Of a stretch of DNA of 13,376 nt, positions 4,729 to 12,811 are shown one piece after another (within the stretch, counting starts at the first letter, position 1; each line of letters opens with the position of its first letter). Both the position numbers and the translations under genes were made by a program. This stretch comes from Candidatus Delongbacteria bacterium (GTDB taxonomy: Bacteria; Delongbacteria; UBA4055): the NCBI GenBank assembly GCA_027858795.1, contig JAQICF010000190.1, forward strand, positions 1 to 13,376, given 5' to 3'. A model generated the notes under the pieces. It had not been told where the DNA came from and did not search any database. It saw only the letters and a list, made by a program, of their open reading frames with translations.

Positions 4729-7700
4729 TATTTGATCATCATCATCTTTCGGTTTTCAATCAGCTTACCGTCAACTTTCAATCTGTAGAAATACATCCCG
4801 CTTGTTAACATATTTCCATTAAATCTTATTTGATGATATCCTTTCTTTGTTTTTTTATTGATAATTTCAGATACTTCTCTACCCATGATATCGAATATCT
4901 TTAATTCAACTTGAGCATCGTTAGCAAGTGAATATTTTATAACAGTCACCGGATTAAACGGATTGGGATAGTTTTGATAGAGAGCAGTAATATATGGAAG
5001 ATAACTATCTTCAATACCTGTGACGATGAAAGTCTGCTCGGGTGCGAATGGTGATCCTTCAAAGCAATTATCTATTGTCTGTACACTCCAGTAGTAAGTT
5101 CCATCTGGCAGACCAGAAATATTCCATGAGTGACTCTGACTAGCATTGCCTGTTTCTACTACTTTTCTGTATCCTGTTTCAGTTTTGCTCATTGGGGAGA
5201 TTATATCACATTTTCCAGACTCACTTCCTACATATAAATTATATGATAAGCCATCTTGCGGTGTTTCTGCGTCAGTACCTTGATCCCAATTGAAAGCAAT
5301 TCCATCACTTACTTCAGTTGCATAGATATTCCCAGGAGCTTTAGGAAAAATATTTGCGTTCATTGTGTTATTTCGGTGTAATTCAGTAATATAATATGTT
5401 GTATCATCCTGATAGTACTTTCCGGTATGTATAATATCAAGGTCTCTATCGTTATCATAATCACCCCATGCAAGAGCACCTTGGGCGACTCCTGTAAGAT
5501 CAGCATTCTTACTAAACATACAATTTTTAATATCATAATCTCTAAAAGCATAAGTAGTTTTGGCAGCTCCAGTAAGGTCAATTTTCTTATTAAACATACC
5601 ATTATCATTAACATAAATGTACGCTACGTACTGATCCATTGTTAAACCCGACATAATTATATCCAGATCACCGTCATTATCGTAGTCACCCCAATCTACA
5701 GAGCTGTAGCCCACGCCTGGTAATCCAGCCTCAATATCTGTAAAAGTGACTAAATCGTTTCTGTAAATCTTTGAAACCACATCAAATCCAGTATATCCTG
5801 TAAGGAGAATGTCAGGATCACCGTCATTATCATAATCTCCCCATGAGCAGTCACTATAACCTACATCAGTCAATGTGATTCCTGAATCAATAAATATCCC
5901 ATTATCATTTTTGTATAATTTTGTTACTGGTTTATACTCATCATTCCCTGAATTTCCTGCAATTAACAAATCAAGATCTCCGTCACAGTCAAAATCACTC
6001 CATTCTGCCGATCCTAGACTAATACCTGTCAAATCAGCTGAAATATCCGTATAAGTACCAGAATCATTACGATATATCTTAGAGATTTTTAAGGTTGAAT
6101 TTACATAGCCAGTTAGAATAATATCAAGATCGCCATCGTTATCGTAATCTCCAAAATCCGCAGAACTGGTATCCACAGTTTGTAATCCAGCTTCTATATC
6201 TGTAAATACTCCATCATCATTGCGATATATAGTGGATAGGGGAATCCATTCCTTATTTAAGTTTAAATGAAATCCAATTAGCATGATGTCAAGATCACCG
6301 TCATTATCATAATCTCCCCATTCTGTAGAACCGTAGTCGATGTTTGGTATATTAATATTAATCTCTACAAATTTATCGTTATCATTTCGGTAAATTTTAG
6401 TGTGTTGAACCAGATAAGTACCATTAGTGTTGACTCCAGTTAAAAGAATATCAAGATCACCATCATTATCGTAGTCACCCCATTCAGCAGTACTTCCACC
6501 AACTCCGATTATTTCACTTTCCATTTGGGTGAACTGGGTAAAAACAGATTCTGTACCAATTGTATTACTGTATTCACTTAACTTACCATCTCCGTTGTAA
6601 GAACGTACCCGATAATAATATTTATAACCTGGTAGTAGTTCTACAAATGTATAACTCTTCCTGTTCACCACATTAACACTGTCATAACCGGGTACAATAT
6701 CTGTAAATAAACTGTCATAAGATAGTTCTAAGTTGTATCCAGCATCTCCTGTATTTTGCCAGTTAGCAGTAAATTCATAAAAACTAATTTCAGTAGCATC
6801 AAATGCTGTAGGAGTTACTGGTAATGGAGAATTATAAGTGAATGTCTTTTCTTCAGAAAATAGTGAACCTGAAAAAGTATTGTCAATTGCCTGAACAGCC
6901 CAATAATATGTACCTGAAGGTAGATTTCTAATATAATGGGAATTACTGTTCCCAGAATTGCCTGTTACAGGTATCTTTCTAAAACCACTACTAATATCAC
7001 TCATAGGGTCAAGATAATCAGTGTTGAAAGGTGAATTGCCAATATACATACTGTAACTTATTGCATCCTGGCGGGTCTCATTGTCGTTTGATTTATCCCA
7101 ATTAAATAATATCTGATAACCGTTGATATCTTCTGTAAGATTAACAGGCTTTATAGGATTACTATTCGATACTAAGGAATTATTTATGTAAATACAGCAT
7201 ACAGCTTCTGACTCATAACCAGTCAATACAATATCTAAATCACCATCATTGTCATAGTCTCCAGGGCATATAGAACCACCACCAACATTTGGTAAGGCTG
7301 CATCTACTTTTAAGAATGTCCCTGAATCGTTTCGATAACAGAAAATATGACGTCCTGTATAATTTTCAAAATCATATCCTGATGTGAATAAATCCAGATC
7401 ACCATCATTGTCATAATCAGCCCACATGGTAGTAATACTGCTTAATCCTAGAATTTCTGCATTAATATCATTGAATATACCATTATCATTTCTGTAAATT
7501 CTACAAACATAGTCCTTTGAGAGACTATATCCTGCAACTGAAAGATCCAGATCACCATCATTATCATAATCACACCAGAAGACAGAAGAGCTGCTTACAC
7601 CTTCTAAATCTATATTTGAATCATCGAATGTCCCTCTATCATTAATATAAATTTTTGTAAATTTTTGATAGTTATCATTCGATCCTGAAATTACAAGATC

Positions 7701-10055
7701 AAGATCACCATCATTGTCATAATCTCCTAAATCCATCGAACTGCTTCTCAAATTAAGTATATTTGTAGTATATTCATTGAATTCTCCATTAACGTTATAA
7801 TAAATACGTGTGATTGCAACTTCTTCATCTGATGAAGAGCCAATGTATGTGTAACCTGATAATAATAGATCAAGATCTCCATCATTATCAAGATCTCCAA
7901 ATGAAACATCACCATTACTTATCCCAATGATTCCAGCGTTTATATCTACAAAATTTCCGTTATTATTATTATATATTTTTGTGATGTTTTCTGAACCTGT
8001 ATCACCAAATATAATAAAATCAAGATCACCATCATTATCATAATCTCCCCATTCAGCAGATCCATCTTTTAGAGGTTCAATTCCAGCTTCAACATCAACA
8101 AATATACTATCATCATTTCTATAAATATAGGACACAGGATAATAGTCATAAGGTTCATAAGCTCTTCCATTTAACAGGATATCCAAATCACCGTCATTAT
8201 CATAATCACCCCAAATAGCGTTACCAGTATAAGACACACCATGCAACTCAATATTAGTACTTGAGAATTGTGCAAACAATGTTTTTGCTTCGATCACGTT
8301 ACTATAACTGCTAAATGTACCATCTCCATTATATGATCGCACTCGATAAAAGAAAGTTGTAGTATGTTTTAATCCAGTAAACCTAAAACTACTTCCTGTA
8401 ATAACAGTTACATCTTCATATCCCTCCACAAGATCGGTAAATTGACTATTATATGATAATTCAATATTATAACCTTTATCCCCTGTATCTTTTAAGTTTG
8501 CAGTTAATTCATAAAAACTAACTTCAGTTGCATCGATTGCTGTAGGAGTTTGAGGTAATGGAGAGTTATAAATAAATGTATTTTCTGTACTAAAAGCTGA
8601 TCCTGCATAATTATTGTCAATTGACTGAACTCCCCAAAAATATGTACCTGATGGTAAATAGTTTAAATCTTTCGAATTCAGCATCCCAGCATTACCCGAA
8701 GCAATAATTTTCCTGTATCCAGAATGTATATCACTCATGGGATCACACGCATTTCCTGTTGTAGCTGAATTTCCTAAATAGAAATTATAAGACAAACCAT
8801 TTTGAGGTGTTTCATTGTCTATTGCCTTATCCCATGATAAGCTTATGCTATATCCAGATTCTGCTTCTTCTAGATTACTAGGAGGATTGGGAATTGTATT
8901 CGGAGTTACAGAATTGTTTCTATATATTTTTGTGAAGTTTTCTGTTCCATCATAACCAGCAAACAAAATATCAAGATCACCATCGTTATCGTAATCACCC
9001 CAGGCTACGTTCCCTTTGTATCCATCCAATCCAATATTTATCTCAGTAAAAATTCCAGCATCATTTGAATATAGTTTTGATATTTTTACATAATCGTAAG
9101 AGCTATTGTCGATACCACTTAACAGAATATCCAGATCTCCATCATTATCATAATCTCCCCATTGACAAGAGCTATATCTTACACCGAGCATTCCTGCATT
9201 AATATCAACAAAGTTTCCGTTATCATTATTTAACACACATGATATATCAGAAAAGTTCGAATCTCCTGTCAAAAGAATATCCAGATCACCATCATTATCG
9301 TAATCACCCAAGTCAACACAACCATCCCTACTTTCAGGGATATCTGCATTTATATCAACATAGGTGCCATTATCATTTCTATATATTTTTGAAGTCTCAT
9401 TAGACCCATAATTTCCAGTAATTACAATATCTAAATCTCCATCATTGTCATAATCTCCCCAAGCAGTAGAACCGTCATCAAATCCTTTTACATTATTCTC
9501 GATTCTTGCAAAAGAACCATTATCATTCCTATAAATAAATGTATGTTCTAACCAAATGCTAAACTCTCCATTAGACTGCCCATTAATTAATATATCCAAA
9601 TCACCATCATTGTCGTAATCACCCCAATTTGCAGAACTGTAAACTAAACCCGCAAGATCAGCATTTATATCTGTGAATGTACTGTCTTCATTATTTCTAA
9701 AAATCTTCGTTCTTCGAATTCCGTTTGAATCGTACCCAGATATTAATAGATCAAGACGACCATCATTATCATAATCGCCCCAATCTGAAGCACCTCTAAA
9801 TAAATCAATGTTGAGTCTAATTTCATTAAAAATTAAATTATCGTTTTGATATATGACTGAGAATCGTTCATGAACGCCATCACCGAGATAGTTACTTCCA
9901 TTAATGAAAATATCTAGATCACCGTCGTTATCATAATCTATCCAGGAAGTATGATCAATTTCTCTAAATCCTTGAAGTCCAGCATTAATATCTGTAAAAA
10001 CCTGAGAATTAAGATAGGTTATAGCAATAATTATGTAGATAATAAACTTTCTCAT
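4728..10055 (-). CDS. Giant secreted protein: three seven-bladed FG-GAP propellers, Fn3-like linkers, C-terminal sorting domain
   Basis: A 1775-residue exported or cell-surface protein of unknown ligand. Residues 1-18 are a hydrophobic signal peptide. DYDNDGDLD-type calcium loops (DxDxDGxxD) begin at residues 40, 94, 146, 201, 251, 301, 354; then 617, 671, 721, 778, 829, 880, 933; then 1194, 1248, 1303, 1354, 1407, 1457, 1532. That is exactly seven per block, implying three integrin-alpha-like beta-propellers. Two Fn3-like domains follow blocks one (about 390-590) and two (about 968-1170), and one follows block three (about 1570-1675); these carry repeated SGTYxWxVQxIDN and MSxxxxGYRK motifs. 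The C-terminus (about 1690-1775) has NYPNPFNP and SGMYFYRL, a type IX-style sorting domain. AGGAGA lies 8 bp before the ATG; the upstream secreted protein gene ends 36 bp away. The stop codon is formed by the flanking inverted-repeat element. Confidence 0.92.
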   Translation of the reverse strand: MRKFIIYIIIAITYLNSQVFTDINAGLQGFREIDHTSWIDYDNDGDLDIFINGSNYLGDGVHERFSVIYQNDNLIFNEIRLNIDLFRGASDWGDYDNDGRLDLLISGYDSNGIRRTKIFRNNEDSTFTDINADLAGLVYSSANWGDYDNDGDLDILINGQSNGEFSIWLEHTFIYRNDNGSFARIENNVKGFDDGSTAWGDYDNDGDLDIVITGNYGSNETSKIYRNDNGTYVDINADIPESRDGCVDLGDYDNDGDLDILLTGDSNFSDISCVLNNDNGNFVDINAGMLGVRYSSCQWGDYDNDGDLDILLSGIDNSSYDYVKISKLYSNDAGIFTEINIGLDGYKGNVAWGDYDNDGDLDILFAGYDGTENFTKIYRNNSVTPNTIPNPPSNLEEAESGYSISLSWDKAIDNETPQNGLSYNFYLGNSATTGNACDPMSDIHSGYRKIIASGNAGMLNSKDLNYLPSGTYFWGVQSIDNNYAGSAFSTENTFIYNSPLPQTPTAIDATEVSFYELTANLKDTGDKGYNIELSYNSQFTDLVEGYEDVTVITGSSFRFTGLKHTTTFFYRVRSYNGDGTFSSYSNVIEAKTLFAQFSSTNIELHGVSYTGNAIWGDYDNDGDLDILLNGRAYEPYDYYPVSYIYRNDDSIFVDVEAGIEPLKDGSAEWGDYDNDGDLDFIIFGDTGSENITKIYNNNNGNFVDINAGIIGISNGDVSFGDLDNDGDLDLLLSGYTYIGSSSDEEVAITRIYYNVNGEFNEYTTNILNLRSSSMDLGDYDNDGDLDLVISGSNDNYQKFTKIYINDRGTFDDSNIDLEGVSSSSVFWCDYDNDGDLDLSVAGYSLSKDYVCRIYRNDNGIFNDINAEILGLSSITTMWADYDNDGDLDLFTSGYDFENYTGRHIFCYRNDSGTFLKVDAALPNVGGGSICPGDYDNDGDLDIVLTGYESEAVCCIYINNSLVSNSNPIKPVNLTEDINGYQILFNWDKSNDNETRQDAISYSMYIGNSPFNTDYLDPMSDISSGFRKIPVTGNSGNSNSHYIRNLPSGTYYWAVQAIDNTFSGSLFSEEKTFTYNSPLPVTPTAFDATEISFYEFTANWQNTGDAGYNLELSYDSLFTDIVPGYDSVNVVNRKSYTFVELLPGYKYYYRVRSYNGDGKLSEYSNTIGTESVFTQFTQMESEIIGVGGSTAEWGDYDNDGDLDILLTGVNTNGTYLVQHTKIYRNDNDKFVEININIPNIDYGSTEWGDYDNDGDLDIMLIGFHLNLNKEWIPLSTIYRNDDGVFTDIEAGLQTVDTSSADFGDYDNDGDLDIILTGYVNSTLKISKIYRNDSGTYTDISADLTGISLGSAEWSDFDCDGDLDLLIAGNSGNDEYKPVTKLYKNDNGIFIDSGITLTDVGYSDCSWGDYDNDGDPDILLTGYTGFDVVSKIYRNDLVTFTDIEAGLPGVGYSSVDWGDYDNDGDLDIIMSGLTMDQYVAYIYVNDNGMFNKKIDLTGAAKTTYAFRDYDIKNCMFSKNADLTGVAQGALAWGDYDNDRDLDIIHTGKYYQDDTTYYITELHRNNTMNANIFPKAPGNIYATEVSDGIAFNWDQGTDAETPQDGLSYNLYVGSESGKCDIISPMSKTETGYRKVVETGNASQSHSWNISGLPDGTYYWSVQTIDNCFEGSPFAPEQTFIVTGIEDSYLPYITALYQNYPNPFNPVTVIKYSLANDAQVELKIFDIMGREVSEIINKKTKKGYHQIRFNGNMLTSGMYFYRLKVDGKLIENRKMMMIK
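5444..5599 (-). repeat. 78-bp in-frame tandem duplication within the last propeller blade
   Basis: Two diverged 26-codon copies lie side by side. One encodes NGMFNKKIDLTGAAKTTYAF-RDYD and the next NCMFSKNADLTGVAQGALAW-GDYD. The AAACAT-type landmark recurs at an offset of exactly 78 bp (5514 and 5592). The first copy lost its calcium loop after RDYD, so the propeller still has seven intact loops, but the last blade spacing is 75 instead of about 50 residues. Unit edges are approximate. Confidence 0.75.
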
Positions 10056-10091
10056 AACGTAGTCTCCTATGGCACTCTTGTTTCAATTACT

Positions 10092-11339
10092 TTATCTTAA
10101 ATACAACATCTTCTTTCTGCCTGAAACTTCCCCATTTATGCTCAAAGAATAAAAATACTGACCGGAAGTAAAATTATCAGTAGATAGCTTATATTCATGA
10201 GTTCCTTTATTCATTTTACCAAGAGAAATCTGCTTTACCTGTTCCCCATTCGAATTAAATATATTAATCGATACTTCTGATCCTGTATCAAGCTTAAATG
10301 GGATCATTGTCTCATTATTAAATGGATTCGGGTAATTCTGATCTAATTGATAATTATTAATTATTAATTGTTCATTATTAATTCCAGTAGTTCCCGTACA
10401 CATAAACACACCTTTATCAGTTCCGATCATGAAATTCGGAGTGTAAATAGGATACTGATCTGAAATACAATAGATGTTACTTATATCCAATCCGTGATCA
10501 TGCTGCCTTGCTATTCCGGTATCAAAAGGTATAATATAAATATCAGCGGAATTTTTGCATGTTACAATGTACGAATCATCGTATTCAGTGACTAGATTAG
10601 CTTCAAAGATCCAATCAATCCTATCAAAGCCAATTATTGTACTATCGTTATAGAGAACTTTATAAAGCCCATCTGAGTATGTTCCGGTACCCAAAGTAAC
10701 AAGTACTTCATTATTATTTGGGTATGATCTTACATAAACATCATTAATATCTGGGAAAGTTGAAGCGATTGTATCAACTATAGCACCATTTTTCATCAAT
10801 AACTCACCACCATAAGCAGAAACAAATAACTTACCATCACCTGTTTCAGCGATATTTTTAATATTTAATCCACTAAAATCACTTAAAGAATTCCAATTCC
10901 ATCCGTCCTGTGAAACAATAAGTCCATCATCACTGCCTACATATACTCCAGAAGGTAATTTTTTAACAAAATTCGGAGAAAAATCCCATTCAGCAAGCCC
11001 GAAACCTCCTGATCCTGTACTGTGCACGTATATTCCATCACTAAAAGTTCCTGATCCTAATGCACACACTATTTCATCACTCAAGCTATCCGTACAGTCT
11101 GCTGAAACAATTGGAAGAATACCACCATTATAACAAAACAATTCGCTATTTTTATAATATACAAGTCCGCTATCCTGTGATACAAAAAAGTAGTCATAGT
11201 ATGATAGGTTTTCAACATTACCTGTCTTAATCTCTTTAATACTAAAATCAATCTCAGGAAAAATCTGCTCCCATGCTAAACCAAACAAAGCAGTAGATAT
11301 AAAAAATAAAATTACTATAAATTGAATCATTTTTTTCAT
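10092..11339 (-). CDS. Secreted beta-propeller-like protein with C-terminal sorting domain
   Basis: A 415-residue exported protein of unknown function. I chose the ATG at 11337-11339 because GAGGAGAG lies 5 bp before it and a clean signal peptide (MKKMIQFIVILFFISTALFG) follows; an ATG ten codons upstream would place that ribosome site inside the gene. The middle region is rich in short beta-strand repeats, such as GSGTFSDGIYV and GTGTYSDGLYK, and in GVYVGSDDGLIVSQDG, which suggests a BNR or two-component-type beta-propeller; the blade count is not certain. The last about 84 residues (QNYPNPFNNET ... SGQYFYSL ... KKMLYLR) are a type IX-style sorting domain. A repeat-like linker precedes it. 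It stands 36 bp upstream of the giant propeller gene in the same direction, so the two are probably co-transcribed and exported by the same route. Confidence 0.88.
   Translation of the reverse strand: MKKMIQFIVILFFISTALFGLAWEQIFPEIDFSIKEIKTGNVENLSYYDYFFVSQDSGLVYYKNSELFCYNGGILPIVSADCTDSLSDEIVCALGSGTFSDGIYVHSTGSGGFGLAEWDFSPNFVKKLPSGVYVGSDDGLIVSQDGWNWNSLSDFSGLNIKNIAETGDGKLFVSAYGGELLMKNGAIVDTIASTFPDINDVYVRSYPNNNEVLVTLGTGTYSDGLYKVLYNDSTIIGFDRIDWIFEANLVTEYDDSYIVTCKNSADIYIIPFDTGIARQHDHGLDISNIYCISDQYPIYTPNFMIGTDKGVFMCTGTTGINNEQLIINNYQLDQNYPNPFNNETMIPFKLDTGSEVSINIFNSNGEQVKQISLGKMNKGTHEYKLSTDNFTSGQYFYSLSINGEVSGRKKMLYLR
10344..10382 (-). repeat. AT-rich repeat-like linker inside coding sequence
   Basis: This 39-bp stretch encodes INNEQLIINNYQL and consists almost only of ATTAATAAT-like units with a GAACA interruption. 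It joins the propeller part to the sorting domain. Its composition resembles an intergenic simple repeat more than the surrounding coding DNA. Length and frame are intact. Confidence 0.55.
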
Positions 11340-11471
11340 TTTTCTCTCCTCATATATTTTAACATACATAAAAATTGCTAATTCTAAACTAGTGGTTATT
11401 TTTTAAAAATGCAAGAAAAATAATTATTCATTCTCCATTTTTAATTAAATAGATGTGATGAATCTCGTATC

Positions 11472-11505
11472 TACGGGTTTCGTTACGGGTCGCAGATCTG
11501 TACCC
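11472..11505. repeat. Direct TACGGGT pair and GGGT...CAGATCTG...ACCC hairpin in the divergent intergenic region
   Basis: TACGGGT occurs at 11472-11478 and 11484-11490. The second overlaps an inverted repeat whose arms GGGT (11487-11490) and ACCC (11502-11505) surround the perfect palindrome CAGATCTG (11493-11500). It is more GC-rich than its surroundings and lies between two divergent genes (256-bp gap). It could be a degenerate interspersed repeat or a regulator site. I see nothing else firm in this gap apart from a weak promoter candidate. Confidence 0.5.
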
Positions 11506-11537
11506 CTACTTGTCCCTTGGCCTACTCCCTTTTTATC

Positions 11538-11566
11538 TTGAATTATCATCTTAATTTTCATACTTT
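11538..11566 (+). promoter_or_regulatory. Weak promoter candidate for the MscS-type channel gene
   Basis: TTGAAT (11538-11543) and TACTTT (11561-11566) are 17 bp apart and 30 bp before the start codon. The -35 box is fair and the -10 box poor. TACTTTA also loosely resembles the TAnnTTTG element of Bacteroidota promoters. Confidence 0.25.
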
Positions 11567-11596
11567 ATAGGGTAATCTTTTTATAACGGAGTAATA

Positions 11597-12811
11597 ATGT
11601 TTCAATCTATCCAAAATTTCTTAGATCAGTATCCTGACTATGCCGTAGGTATTAAGATATTCGCTTTATTTGTCGGTGCATTTATAATTGACCTGATCGT
11701 ACGAAAAGTATTCATTAAAACTATCAAAAGAATAACCGACAAAACAAAGAACACTTGGGATGACAAACTATACGAAAATAAAGTTTTCAATAAATTAGCC
11801 AATCTTATACCTGCAATAGTAATTTATAATTTTTCTTATTTATTCCTTGAAGCAGAAGAAGTAGTAACCAGAATTGTTCTATCATATATGATCTATGCAG
11901 GAATAAGCTTTTTCAATGCTTTCCTTGAATCTGTGAATGCAATTTATAATTCATACGACTTTGCAAAAGATAAACCTATAAAAAGTTATATACAGATTAT
12001 AAAGCTAATAGTATATATAATCGGTATACTGATAATAATATCTGTTCTGATAAACAAATCACCCGTTCTGCTGCTAAGTGGAATCGGAGCACTGATGGCT
12101 GTTATTTTACTTATATTTAAGGACACAATACTATCGTTAGTAGCAAGTATCCAACTCAGAACAAACAATATGATCAAGATCGGTGATTGGATAACAATGC
12201 CAAAGTATAATGCTGACGGAGACGTTATAGATATCGCACTTCATACTGTTAAGATACAGAATTTCGATAAAACTATTACTACGGTACCAACTCATAAGCT
12301 GATCGAAGAATCCTTTCAGAACTGGAAAGGTATGGTTGACTCGAAGGGCAGAAGAATAATGAGATCGGTCAACATTGATATGAATAGTGTTAAATTTCTT
12401 TCTGATGAAGAAATAAACAAATTTAAGAATTTTAAATATTTAAAAGATTATATTGAAGCTAAAGAAAAAGAGATATCAGAGTTTAATTCAAATTTTCCTG
12501 ATGAACTCAAGAACGATATAAATCAAAGAAAGCTTACAAATGTGGGAACTTTTAGAGCATATTTAAAGCATTACCTTAAAGATCATCCGAAAATCAACAC
12601 CAATTTCATTTTTTTAATAAGACAGCTTCAACCCGGATCTGAAGGACTCCCTATTCAGGTCTATGTATTCACAAATGAGAACAACTGGGTTGCATATGAA
12701 GAGATACAGGCTGATATCTTTGATCATATACTAGCAATTGTGCCGGAATTTGAATTAAGGCTGTTTCAAAACCCAACGGGTAATGATTTTGCCAAAGGAC
12801 TATCAAAATGA
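11597..12811 (+). CDS. Mechanosensitive ion channel, MscS family (YbdG/MscM-like)
   Basis: An inner-membrane channel that opens under membrane tension to release solutes on hypo-osmotic shock. The 404-residue length is close to E. coli YbdG (415 aa), and the domain order matches. Hydrophobic segments lie at about 16-36, 67-84, 91-113, 131-152 and 156-186; the last (SGIGALMAVILLIFKDTILS) is the pore-lining MscS helix. The conserved beta domain follows: IKIGDWITMP (194-202), a VKIQNFDKTITTVPTHKL segment (218-235) and FQNWKGMVDSKGRRI (240-254), which are YbdG-type signatures. A mixed C-terminal cytoplasmic domain ends the protein. GGAG stands 5 bp before the ATG. The next gene overlaps its stop codon by 4 bp, so the two are probably co-expressed. 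Confidence 0.92.
   Translation: MFQSIQNFLDQYPDYAVGIKIFALFVGAFIIDLIVRKVFIKTIKRITDKTKNTWDDKLYENKVFNKLANLIPAIVIYNFSYLFLEAEEVVTRIVLSYMIYAGISFFNAFLESVNAIYNSYDFAKDKPIKSYIQIIKLIVYIIGILIIISVLINKSPVLLLSGIGALMAVILLIFKDTILSLVASIQLRTNNMIKIGDWITMPKYNADGDVIDIALHTVKIQNFDKTITTVPTHKLIEESFQNWKGMVDSKGRRIMRSVNIDMNSVKFLSDEEINKFKNFKYLKDYIEAKEKEISEFNSNFPDELKNDINQRKLTNVGTFRAYLKHYLKDHPKINTNFIFLIRQLQPGSEGLPIQVYVFTNENNWVAYEEIQADIFDHILAIVPEFELRLFQNPTGNDFAKGLSK

Noticed and set aside
2960..4740. Longer direct target duplication around the element
   Set aside because: Beyond the TA, the flanks (TTTACAT on the left, TTTGATC on the right) do not give a convincing longer duplication at the correct positions.
4950..9950. Regularly repeated DNA (variants of ATCACCATCATTATCATAAT) resembling a repeat array or CRISPR
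   Set aside because: The repeats are 150-165 bp apart, vary at third codon positions and lie in one open frame; they are the codons for the GDYDNDGDLD motif of FG-GAP blades.
4728..10055. DxDxDG motifs taken as dockerin or EF-hand domains
   Set aside because: The spacing of about 50-57 residues, the W-G-D context and grouping in sevens fit FG-GAP/VCBS propeller blades, not paired dockerin loops.
11340..11369. Upstream ATG for the secreted propeller gene (ten codons longer)
   Set aside because: It would put the strong GAGGAGAG ribosome site inside the coding region and a charged stretch before the signal peptide.
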